This document shows, piece after piece, positions 26,434 through 33,918 of a stretch of 64,000 nucleotides of DNA; position 1 is the first letter of the stretch; the number at the start of each line of letters is the position of its first letter. The notes under the pieces were generated by a model. That model saw nothing but the letters and a program-made list of their open reading frames with translations. It made no database searches and had not been told where the DNA came from. The translations under genes were made by a program, and so were the position numbers. The stretch comes from Sandaracinus sp964481145 (GTDB lineage: Bacteria; Myxococcota_A; Polyangia; Polyangiales; Sandaracinaceae). The stretch lies in contig CAYZTA010000028.1 in the NCBI GenBank assembly GCA_964481145.1, positions 5,788 to 69,787 on the forward strand, written 5' to 3'.

Positions 26434-26769
26434 GTGAAAGAGAGGCTCGTCAGAATCACGCGCTTACCGCTCGTGCTCGTGACCATGTGGATTGCCTTTG
26501 CAGAGATCGCACGTGGACCTGCGCTGTTGGGAAATGATCTCTATCGAGGCGTCCCTCCCGAGTCGGGCGCCGAGTGGCAGGAGCAGTTGGAGCTGGATGA
26601 TTCGATGGAGGCTCCCTCGGAACATACGATCTACATGACGTCGTTAAAACCGAGCTCATCCGCAGATGACGGCCGCTCCTCTTCAGAATGGTCTGGTCGC
26701 ATTCGCAACTTGCGTGATGACGCAATCGAACCTCTCTTCGCCCTTCAACTCGATGCGACGAGCCCGTGA
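26434..26769 (+). CDS. Small membrane-anchored hypothetical protein
   Basis: 111 residues. The GTG at 26434 has GGAGG five bases upstream of it, which decides the start over longer in-frame versions beginning at 26362. The N-terminus MKERLVRITRLPLVLVTMW is a basic stretch followed by a hydrophobic helix, so the protein is probably a membrane anchor or is exported. The rest is acidic and Ser-rich, with no recognised domain. It is convergent with the hybrid kinase gene 47 bases away. Confidence 0.5.
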   Translation: MKERLVRITRLPLVLVTMWIAFAEIARGPALLGNDLYRGVPPESGAEWQEQLELDDSMEAPSEHTIYMTSLKPSSSADDGRSSSEWSGRIRNLRDDAIEPLFALQLDATSP

Positions 26770-26816
26770 AGACTCCGGATGAAAAGGCGCGTTCACCACC
26801 CATCGGGGCGCGCTGT

Positions 26817-28451
26817 TTACGCGCGCTCCGAACGCTTCTGTTCATCATGGCCACGAGCGCGCCCAGAAAAAGCACCGCGCCCATGAATGGCATCATAAAG
26901 CTCTGAAATCTGAATCGGCTTGAGTAGGTGCGCATCGAACCCGGCCGCACGCGAACGCTGCCTGTCACTGTCTTGACCGTGGCCCGTGACGGCAATGAGC
27001 CGCACCGAGCCAAGCTCCGGCAGCTCACGAATGCGACGTCCAAGCTCGCATCCATCCATCGTGGGCAGTCCGATATCGAGCACGGCGACGTGCGGCTTGA
27101 ACCAAGTGGCGGCCTCGATCGCGCTCGGCCCGTCACTCGCGGTCGCCGTTTCATGTCCCTTGGTGGCCAATGCAACAGCGATGAGCTCGGCCGCATCATC
27201 GTTGTCGTCCACCACGAGCACTCGAAGCCGCGGGCCCGAATGATTGTCGACATGACGTTCGCTGAGAACGATTCCGGCTGGCCGTGCCATGCGCTCGGTG
27301 GGCTCGCCCGTCATAGGGAGGTTCACGATGAACTCCGCCCCCTGGCCCACACCTCCGCTCTCGACACGAACTTGCCCACCGTGAAGAAGCACGAGGCTAC
27401 GAACGATTCCAAGCCCGAGCCCAAGCCCTCCCATCGCGCGCTCGAGTGTATGGCGCCCTTGTTCGAAGAGATGAAACACCCGCGGCAAAAGCTCGGGCTC
27501 GATCCCCGCGCCATCATCCTTCACGCGTGCGACGATGCTCCCATCCGGAGCGACGTCCGCATGGATCCAGACTTGTCCGCGAGGTTCACAAAATTTCGCC
27601 GCATTCGTGAGTAAATTCGAGAATATTTGAATGAGCCGCGCACGATCCCCATCAATCCACAGTTTCCGACGCGGCACCTCCACGGTGACTTGATGTTCTC
27701 GCTTTTGCATGAGCGGCGCGACCATCTCGATCGCACTGCCAATCGCGTCCGCGAGATCGACGGTCTCTCGGCGGAGCTCGATGCGCCCCTGACTGATGCG
27801 CGAAATATCGAGGAGGTCATCGACGAGTCCGACCAGATGTTCGACCTGGCGTTCGATGACCCGTAACTCCAAACGCATGGGCGCTTCTTCGCGTGCTCGC
27901 ATGAGCTCGAGGGCAGTTCGAATGGGCGCGAGCGGATTGCGCAACTCGTGACCGAGCATGGCCAGGAACTCATCTTTGACGCGGCTCGCGGACTCGGCAG
28001 CTTGACGCGCCATCACCAATTCCGTGACGTCCTGAGCGAAGAGCGCGATCAAATGACGTTCGCCATGACGCGAAATCACCTTGCCAACGATATCGAAATA
28101 GCGCGAGCGGCTCTCACCGTCGGCATCTCGAAACCACGCAATGACTTCTCTCTTCCGGAACACCTCTCCACTCTCGTACACCCTACTGAGCATCGCGAGG
28201 ACCTCACCCGTGGCCAGCTCAGGCAGCGCATCGCACAGCGGTCGACCCATGATTCGACGCTCTCCGACGAGCGCAAGCACGGCATCGCTCGCAAGTTCGA
28301 TCACGTATTCAGGTCCGTGAACGGCACAAATCAGGTTGGGTGTTCCTCGAAGGAGTGTCTCGAGATCCGCGACTCGATAGGTTTGTTCTCGCAAGGATTC
28401 ATCAGTCACTTCACGGAGTGAAGCATCCGCGTCGTGCAACGTCTGCGACAA
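26817..28451 (-). CDS. Hybrid histidine kinase (PAS - HisKA - HATPase - REC)
   Basis: 544 residues without membrane helices, so a cytoplasmic sensor. Residues about 30-145 form a PAS-like domain (LLRGTPNLICAVHGPEYV). HisKA follows with the phospho-accepting H168 in AMLGHELRNPLAPI. HATPase_c has the N-box IQIFSNLLTNAAKF, and DDGAGIEPEL and GGLGLGLGIVRSL as G-boxes. A C-terminal receiver domain starts LRVLVVDDNDDAAEL, with the phosphate-accepting Asp in VAVLDIGLPTMDG and a K in LLKPIQ. No output domain and no adjacent regulator are present, so phosphotransfer probably goes to a distant partner. Confidence 0.93.
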   Translation of the reverse strand: MSQTLHDADASLREVTDESLREQTYRVADLETLLRGTPNLICAVHGPEYVIELASDAVLALVGERRIMGRPLCDALPELATGEVLAMLSRVYESGEVFRKREVIAWFRDADGESRSRYFDIVGKVISRHGERHLIALFAQDVTELVMARQAAESASRVKDEFLAMLGHELRNPLAPIRTALELMRAREEAPMRLELRVIERQVEHLVGLVDDLLDISRISQGRIELRRETVDLADAIGSAIEMVAPLMQKREHQVTVEVPRRKLWIDGDRARLIQIFSNLLTNAAKFCEPRGQVWIHADVAPDGSIVARVKDDGAGIEPELLPRVFHLFEQGRHTLERAMGGLGLGLGIVRSLVLLHGGQVRVESGGVGQGAEFIVNLPMTGEPTERMARPAGIVLSERHVDNHSGPRLRVLVVDDNDDAAELIAVALATKGHETATASDGPSAIEAATWFKPHVAVLDIGLPTMDGCELGRRIRELPELGSVRLIAVTGHGQDSDRQRSRAAGFDAHLLKPIQISELYDAIHGRGAFSGRARGHDEQKRSERA

Positions 28452-28507
28452 GGTCCCTCCGAGAAAGCAGCACCCGAGCCTTCACGCTGCCCGCGAACCG
28501 CGTTCAA

Positions 28508-28562
28508 GAGCGAGCCTAAGTCCAGAGATAGACGAGACAACTCTCGACGACGAGGCTCGCTC
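28508..28562. terminator. 10-base inverted repeat after the mbnP-mbnH operon
   Basis: GAGCGAGCCT (28508-28517) and AGGCTCGCTC (28553-28562) are perfect complements separated by 35 bases, just after the mbnH stop on the - strand. The long loop and the lack of a T-run make it a weak terminator candidate; it could instead be a binding site. Confidence 0.3.
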
Positions 28563-28565
28563 GGT

Positions 28566-29732
28566 TCACTCACTCACAAAAGGATTTGCGTATCGTGGAT
28601 TCGATAGAAATTCCGAGTCCGTCAGGCTTCGCAAGAACGCGAGCACATCGGCGCGCTCTTGCTCACTCAGCTCGAAGCCATGAAGGAAGACACTCTTGAG
28701 CGGACTGTCGAACCCCACTCCCGCATTCGGACCGCTCTCGATGGTACGTCCGCCCGCAGCGTAGTGGTCGAGCACTTCATCGAGCGTCGCGATGGATCCA
28801 TCGTGCATGTACGGCGCGGTCAACTCGATGTTGCGAAGCGTCGGAGCGCGGAAAAAGCCCATGTGTTGAGGGCGTCCATCATGCTCGTAGAGACCGCGAC
28901 TGCCTTGGGGATATCCACCGCGATCATCGATATTGTAGAGAGCATTGTTGTGAAACGGCATCTCGGGAAGCGTTTGACCCGTATGCACGACGGCATCGGT
29001 GAAGTTGAAACCGCCGTGGCAATGAAAGCACTCGAGCCGCTCCGAGAAAAAAAGCCCCATCCCGCGCAGCGCGGACTCGCTCATGGCGCTCTCATCACCG
29101 CCATAGAGCCATTGATCGTAGGGTGAGTTGCCGCTGATGATCGTTCGCTCGAAGCAAGCGATCGCACGAACCGCATTGGCCACCGTGATAGGATTGCCTT
29201 CACCAGGAAACGCAGCCTCGAACATGCCGGGATATCGCGCATCCTCTCGCAATCGACGCAGCAGCTCTTCGTCCATCCCCGACAGTCCGAGCTCGACGGG
29301 ATGATCACCAAACAACGGCACGAGGGCCTGATCTTCGAGCGAGAGAAGCACCGGATTGGCCCATGTCAGGACAGGAACATAGGCGGCGTTGGCGAGCGAC
29401 ATCGAGCCGCGATTTCCAGGTTCACCAGTCGAACCGATCGAAAAAGGACGCGCATCCGTGAACGCATGCGCTTGGATGTGACAGCTCCCGCAGGATTGGG
29501 TCTGATTGCCCGAGAGGCGAACGTCATAGAAGAGAAAGCGTCCGAGCTCCACCTTCGCTTGACTCATCGGATTGTCCGCCGGAACGTGAGGTGACGGAAA
29601 CCCAGGAGGCAGGTCCCACTCGAAAGCCTCGGACGACGGGCATCCGACGAGCCACGACGCGATTGCGAACGTGAACGCAGCGCCAACCCACATGGGCGCT
29701 GAGACTCTTCGGTGTGCTTGCCAGCCACGCAT
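28566..29732 (-). CDS. mbnH: MbnH-type di-heme enzyme (MauG/cytochrome c peroxidase family), lipoprotein
   Basis: 388 residues from the ATG at 29732. The N-terminus has a signal peptide ending in a lipobox-like WLVGC at residue 31. Two heme c sites are present: CGSCH at residues 81-85 and CFHCH at 235-239. FGDHPVELGL, PYMHDGS and TLRNIELTAPYMHDG fit the MauG/MbnH group. Characterised MbnH oxidises a tryptophan of its partner MbnP to kynurenine. The gene follows mbnP after only two bases, so both are made together. It acts in the periplasm or at the outer membrane, using H2O2 or high-valent heme chemistry. Confidence 0.9.
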   Translation of the reverse strand: MRGWQAHRRVSAPMWVGAAFTFAIASWLVGCPSSEAFEWDLPPGFPSPHVPADNPMSQAKVELGRFLFYDVRLSGNQTQSCGSCHIQAHAFTDARPFSIGSTGEPGNRGSMSLANAAYVPVLTWANPVLLSLEDQALVPLFGDHPVELGLSGMDEELLRRLREDARYPGMFEAAFPGEGNPITVANAVRAIACFERTIISGNSPYDQWLYGGDESAMSESALRGMGLFFSERLECFHCHGGFNFTDAVVHTGQTLPEMPFHNNALYNIDDRGGYPQGSRGLYEHDGRPQHMGFFRAPTLRNIELTAPYMHDGSIATLDEVLDHYAAGGRTIESGPNAGVGFDSPLKSVFLHGFELSEQERADVLAFLRSLTDSEFLSNPRYANPFVSE

Positions 29733-29734
29733 GC

Positions 29735-30595
29735 TCAATCCTGTCGTTCGACACGGAAGAAGCGTTGCGAACTGTTCGCCGTGATGCCCAGCGCGTCGAA
29801 GATGGGACCGCAATCGGGATCGTCTGGATCGGACATGCAGCCCGGCTGACCTCCTCCATCCTCATCGAGATTGTTCTCCGAGAGGAGGGAGGCGAGATCC
29901 GCCACGACCACGTCCTTCTCGGGATCGAAGCCATCGAGCGTGACCTCGATGGCGTTCGGCTGCGCGCAGGTCGTCATGCCCGAGCGAAAATCGCCGACGC
30001 AACCGGTGGCTCCCACATGAACACGCAACCCTCCGGGTTGGCCTGTGGTGCGTCCTTCGATGCGAATGTATTTGTATCCAGCCTGCCAACCCCAGAACAT
30101 CGCGCTCAAATTCAGAGGAGAGGGCGCAGTCGAGACATCGAGGTGATTGCGATGTGCGGGCACACCGACGCGAAAGCGGAGACCCGTGATCTCCCCGGTC
30201 GAACCCGGCACGGTCCCAACGAGCCTCGTGTTCATGGGCGCATTTCCGCTATCGCATCCATCGCCATTTTCGAAATCGATGAGCGCGACGCCGTCGTTCT
30301 GCCAGACATCATCGTCCGTGAGATCGAGGGCCACCTCGCCTTGTGCCGTCAGCAGACGTACGTCGTGGACGTAAAAGCGAAAGTCGAGCCCCGTCAACTC
30401 ACTGGCTGTCGTACCGAGCCCCGGGTAGACGCCGCCACACGTGAAGGGCGCATCCCCCACACGCCCCGCGAGCTCGATGGAGATCTGCGAAGCGGACGGC
30501 TTGCACGAAACCAGAAGCACGAGGAGACATGCCGTTCCAACGACTCGACTCGTCGAACGCAGCGCGCGACGGACCCCAGTGAGATTTCTATTCAC
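29735..30595 (-). CDS. mbnP: MbnP-family metal-binding protein, lipoprotein
   Basis: 286 residues with a lipobox VSC at residue 31. LDFRFYVHDVRLL and the late motif AMFWGWQAGYKYIRIEG, with W168 and W170, are the signature of MbnP-type proteins, in which a tryptophan is converted to kynurenine by MbnH. Histidines in GVPAHRNHLD lie close to that motif and could be metal ligands. Paired Cys residues suggest disulfides. In methanotrophs MbnP lies beside methanobactin genes. No methanobactin precursor or biosynthesis gene is seen here, so a wider copper-binding role is likely. Confidence 0.88.
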   Translation of the reverse strand: MNRNLTGVRRALRSTSRVVGTACLLVLLVSCKPSASQISIELAGRVGDAPFTCGGVYPGLGTTASELTGLDFRFYVHDVRLLTAQGEVALDLTDDDVWQNDGVALIDFENGDGCDSGNAPMNTRLVGTVPGSTGEITGLRFRVGVPAHRNHLDVSTAPSPLNLSAMFWGWQAGYKYIRIEGRTTGQPGGLRVHVGATGCVGDFRSGMTTCAQPNAIEVTLDGFDPEKDVVVADLASLLSENNLDEDGGGQPGCMSDPDDPDCGPIFDALGITANSSQRFFRVERQD

Positions 30596-30602
30596 GCCCC
30601 TA

Positions 30603-30676
30603 GAGTCGCCCGACTCGGTAAAAAAATAAAGGAATATATGGACGCGAAGTCAGAGGCGAGGGCAAAAAATTGCCCT
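30603..30676. promoter_or_regulatory. AT-rich divergent control region with two inverted repeats
   Basis: This lies between mbnP (- strand) and the Cys-rich lipoprotein (+ strand). GAGTCG and CGACTC (30603-30608 and 30611-30616) form a near-continuous palindrome. AGGGCAA and TTGCCCT (30659-30665 and 30670-30676) form a second one around AAAA. An A-rich stretch (GGTAAAAAAATAAAGG) lies between them and stands out in this GC-rich DNA. This suggests promoter and operator elements, perhaps metal-responsive. No exact -35/-10 pair could be assigned. Confidence 0.4.
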
Positions 30677-30743
30677 GGTCTTTACATCCTCACCCATGGC
30701 ATCGCAGCACCCTGCACTTCACCTTCGCTCACGGAGGTTGAAC

Positions 30744-31529
30744 ATGAAACACAAAATCAAAGTTCGTGCTTGGCTTGTCTTGACGGCTCTCTTCGCCTTT
30801 GGCTGCAAGGACCCCGCCGCCACCTCGTGCGGCCAAGACGGCTCCTACTCCGAAGACGATCTCGGCGCTTACTGCGCTTACGCCGTCATCGCAGGTGGGT
30901 TCTCGTGCCCAGTAGCGCTTCCATTCCGATTCGAGGTCGGGCTCCCGGGCGGAGGCTCCGGTGTGGTGTGCACGAATCGGTCGAGCGGAGGAAGTGAGGA
31001 CTTCGAGCTCCCCTCCGACGCATGCCGCTCCCTCGGCGCAGCCCCATCATGTCGAGTGCGCTCCGCCGCAACGGCCGCTCTCGTCAACGATTGCATCACG
31101 CTCGCCACACGCTTCCGTGATCTCTGTGCTGAATCCAATGGCGAAACGAGCGAACGCGTGTGCCTCTGGGAGGCATATCGCGATCTGTGCCGAACGGGGA
31201 ACACGCAGCTCCTCGTCGACTCGATGGAGTGCTTGGACATCAATTTCTGCCGGACGTTTTCGGACGCCAATGATGGCAATGCGTGCCTCAACGAGCTCCA
31301 TGCCCGCGCTCAGCCCGCAACCGTTCGCGAACGGATCGTGAGCCAATGCACGCAATGCGGAGGGGACTGCTCGACGAGCTTTGGACAAGGCGAGATCATC
31401 CCCTATCTCCCGTCCTCGGAGTTCCAAGAGCTTGCTTCGTGCGGCTTGGAGGCATGCACGCTCGACGACCTGCTCTCAGAGTGCTCCGATGTAGGTCCCT
31501 CCTTCGAGCGGTTCAATCAGTGCACCTGA
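30744..31529 (+). CDS. Cysteine-rich lipoprotein of unknown function
   Basis: 261 residues from the ATG at 30744, which has GGAGG six bases upstream. The signal peptide ends in a lipobox FGC at about residue 21. About 20 cysteines are spread along the mature part in CxxC and single positions, for example QCTQCGGDC, so a disulfide-rich periplasmic or surface fold is expected. I found no known domain. It is divergent from mbnP and may share regulation with it. Confidence 0.75.
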   Translation: MKHKIKVRAWLVLTALFAFGCKDPAATSCGQDGSYSEDDLGAYCAYAVIAGGFSCPVALPFRFEVGLPGGGSGVVCTNRSSGGSEDFELPSDACRSLGAAPSCRVRSAATAALVNDCITLATRFRDLCAESNGETSERVCLWEAYRDLCRTGNTQLLVDSMECLDINFCRTFSDANDGNACLNELHARAQPATVRERIVSQCTQCGGDCSTSFGQGEIIPYLPSSEFQELASCGLEACTLDDLLSECSDVGPSFERFNQCT

Positions 31530-31586
31530 GTTCGCGTTGAGCGACTGATACGCCCTGCACCTCAGATAGGGCATCATGGCCGCTCC

Positions 31587-32300
31587 ATGATCACTCGCTC
31601 CCAAGATCTTCGTCTTCGAGTTTTTCTCCTCGCGCTCGAACCGGCTCTGCAGCTGGCTCGAGCGCTTTCGCTCGAGCTCGACGACATCCAAGACGCGGTC
31701 GCTGGACAATACGTACTCATCTATCGCGATCGCGGTCTTTCGCTCGAACAGATCTCACGCCGCATCGGAAAGAGCCGGCGCACGGTCGTCTCGCTCGCAC
31801 GACACGCATCGGAACTCGCACGGCGACTCGAATCCAATCGCCGCATGACGACACGACGACAGCTCGCAACGCTCGCCGCTTCCAAGCCTCGCTCACCCGC
31901 CGAGCTGCTCAAGGTTTGTGGCTCGGACAACGCGGCCGCAGAGCTCGAGACGTTGCTCGAGGAGGGATGGCTCGAGGAGCACGACGGCATCGTACGCGCA
32001 GCCAAAGACTGGATTCCGTTCGATGGCCCCGAAGACGATGCGCGTCTCTCTTCGGTCAGACATTTTCTTGGTGCTGTGACCGCGACGCTCTCAGGGCGCT
32101 TTTTTCGCGCGCCTCCCGATCCTGCCGCGATGGCCAAAGTGCTTACGTTTTCCTGCGATTTGGAGATGTTGGAGCAAGCGCGCGATGCGCTCTATCAGCA
32201 CATGTCGACCCTCGCACGGGAACTCGACGCGAGCGCACCGCAGAATGCCACGCAGGTCTCTATGGCATTCTGCGTGGCGCCCATCGACTCAAAAGGATGA
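31587..32300 (+). CDS. HTH protein (DUF6502-like)
   Basis: 237 residues, cytoplasmic. The N-terminal third contains a clear helix-turn-helix, LSLEQISRRIGKSRRTVVSL, and is followed by a second winged-helix-like part (PAELLKVCG...LETLLEEGWLEEHDG). The C-terminal part (HFLGAVTATLSGRFF...) resembles the rest of DUF6502-type proteins, which I recall only by name. Probably a DNA-binding regulator; targets unknown. Its last 12 bases overlap the end of the convergent outer-membrane protein gene. Confidence 0.68.
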   Translation: MITRSQDLRLRVFLLALEPALQLARALSLELDDIQDAVAGQYVLIYRDRGLSLEQISRRIGKSRRTVVSLARHASELARRLESNRRMTTRRQLATLAASKPRSPAELLKVCGSDNAAAELETLLEEGWLEEHDGIVRAAKDWIPFDGPEDDARLSSVRHFLGAVTATLSGRFFRAPPDPAAMAKVLTFSCDLEMLEQARDALYQHMSTLARELDASAPQNATQVSMAFCVAPIDSKG

Positions 32301-33638
32301 CGCGCGATCGAGGCCCGCGAGCCCCTGCCGGCGACGTTGAAGCTGCTGGGGAGAAACTTCGTCGCGATCGCCAGTCAGATCATCGACGAAGACGTCGAGC
32401 GCCAAGGTCGCACTCAAGTAAATCTCGCTCTCCGGATTGTAGAACGGATTGCGTACCGTCCCATCGTCATTCCAGAAGTTCGTCATCACACTCGCGCTCT
32501 GATATCCAATCTGGATATTGAGCCATTGCACGACGTCATATCCCACGGCGAGCGCCCAATAGTGGAAGTTTCGCCAGTGATTGCCGTCATCGGTGTAGTC
32601 GACCGTTCCAATGCGCGCTGGCGCGATGTCGTGTCCGTAGACCCACGAGAACGCATATTGTGTCAGCACCGTGAGCCCTGGCAGCGGCATGACCGTCAGC
32701 GTCAATGCCGAGATGAATCGATCTCGCTCGGTCGTCGCGCCGGCGCCGCAGACCTGCTCGGCCGTCGGGCCGCGCACGCACGTCGCCTGATCACGATACA
32801 CGACCGTGTTCGATGTCGCCCACCAACGTCGATAACCACCGCTCAAAGCCACGGTGAAGCTCGCCAGCTCAGGAAACACCTTGACGACCGTCAAGCCCAC
32901 ACCGGTGTTGATGATTCGGTCCGCGGCTTGACTCCAATTCGAAAGAGGGGCCGCGAGTCGAACCGACGGAATGAACACGAACCCTTCGAAGACTTCGATA
33001 TGTCGCCACTCGAGCGTCGTGTCGCTCAGCATCGGCTCGCGTTCCGTGGTCGTGTAGCCCGCGTTCGTGAGCTCCACCGCGAGGCCTTGGCTCAACACGA
33101 GGAAGTTCTTCGCGTCCAAGTAATAGCGGCCTTGCAGGAAAAAACTCCAGTAATACGTCGGGTCGTACGTGAGCTGCGCAGACGGATCGAGCGTGTTCAC
33201 GGTCAAACCGTGCTGCCACGAAAAGAGTGAACCGCGAAACGGCGAGGGCTGACGAGGTGGAGGCTCTTCCATGGCTTCGTCACTGGACGCCAACGCATCG
33301 GCAGATTCGGCCGCCAAGTCTTCCTCGAGTTGATCATCCTCCGTTTCGGAATCGAGCTCCGCAGGAGTCGTCGTCGAAGTGTCATCATCATTTTCCGCCA
33401 CGGCTGATTCATCGGTGACGGGTGGTTCGGATTCTGTCGTGTCGGCAGGCTCTGATTCTGAATCCGTCTCCTCGGGATCTGAGGTGGCTTCAGATTCTGG
33501 AGGCGAGCTCACGGGTTCGTCCGATGGGCCAGAATCGCTAGCTTCTTGCGCAAATCCACGGACTGGAAGTGAGGAGAGCAGCGCGGCAACACACAAGGCC
33601 AGCGCAAGTCGAGAGAGAGAAGAGTGAAAGATGTTCAC
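32289..33638 (-). CDS. Outer-membrane beta-barrel protein with acidic N-terminal linker
   Basis: 449 residues from the GTG at 33638, which has GGAG upstream. A signal peptide ends at about GFAQ (residue 31). A low-complexity, strongly acidic Ser/Glu/Asp/Thr/Pro stretch of roughly 100 residues follows. The rest shows alternating beta-strand patterns rich in Tyr/Trp (TYYWSFFLQGRYYLD, GYRRWWATSN, FHYWALAVGYDVVQWL), typical of a transmembrane barrel. The last strands are followed by a basic tail (QLQRRRQGL), which is unusual because barrels normally end in an aromatic residue. A transport or structural role in the outer membrane is likely; no family name recognised. Confidence 0.78.
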   Translation of the reverse strand: MNIFHSSLSRLALALCVAALLSSLPVRGFAQEASDSGPSDEPVSSPPESEATSDPEETDSESEPADTTESEPPVTDESAVAENDDDTSTTTPAELDSETEDDQLEEDLAAESADALASSDEAMEEPPPRQPSPFRGSLFSWQHGLTVNTLDPSAQLTYDPTYYWSFFLQGRYYLDAKNFLVLSQGLAVELTNAGYTTTEREPMLSDTTLEWRHIEVFEGFVFIPSVRLAAPLSNWSQAADRIINTGVGLTVVKVFPELASFTVALSGGYRRWWATSNTVVYRDQATCVRGPTAEQVCGAGATTERDRFISALTLTVMPLPGLTVLTQYAFSWVYGHDIAPARIGTVDYTDDGNHWRNFHYWALAVGYDVVQWLNIQIGYQSASVMTNFWNDDGTVRNPFYNPESEIYLSATLALDVFVDDLTGDRDEVSPQQLQRRRQGLAGLDRASSF

Positions 33639-33918
33639 GTGGATACTCCAGCAGCCAGGTCGCAGCTTGCCCAGCGACCGCAACGGATATGCCAAGCAGA
33701 AACGCTGGAGTTCTCCGTGCGGACGCGGCGCAATGTACCTGCTGGCTGCGTAATCACAACACGTTCGTGACGATCAGCCGTCAACGCGCTAACGTTTGGC
33801 CGCCCCGGCACGCCCCGCGGGCGCTCTCAATTGTGCTGATTTCCGGCGAGTACCACCGCGCACGCTTTTTGCGGAGTACGTCGCCGCTTTCGTTGCGAGC
33901 ACTGCTCCAAGGAGACCC

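Noticed and set aside
33639..33918. 280-base divergent gap before the metalloprotease gene
   Set aside because: No clear hairpin, small gene or promoter pair could be supported; it must hold promoters for both flanking genes but I cannot place them.
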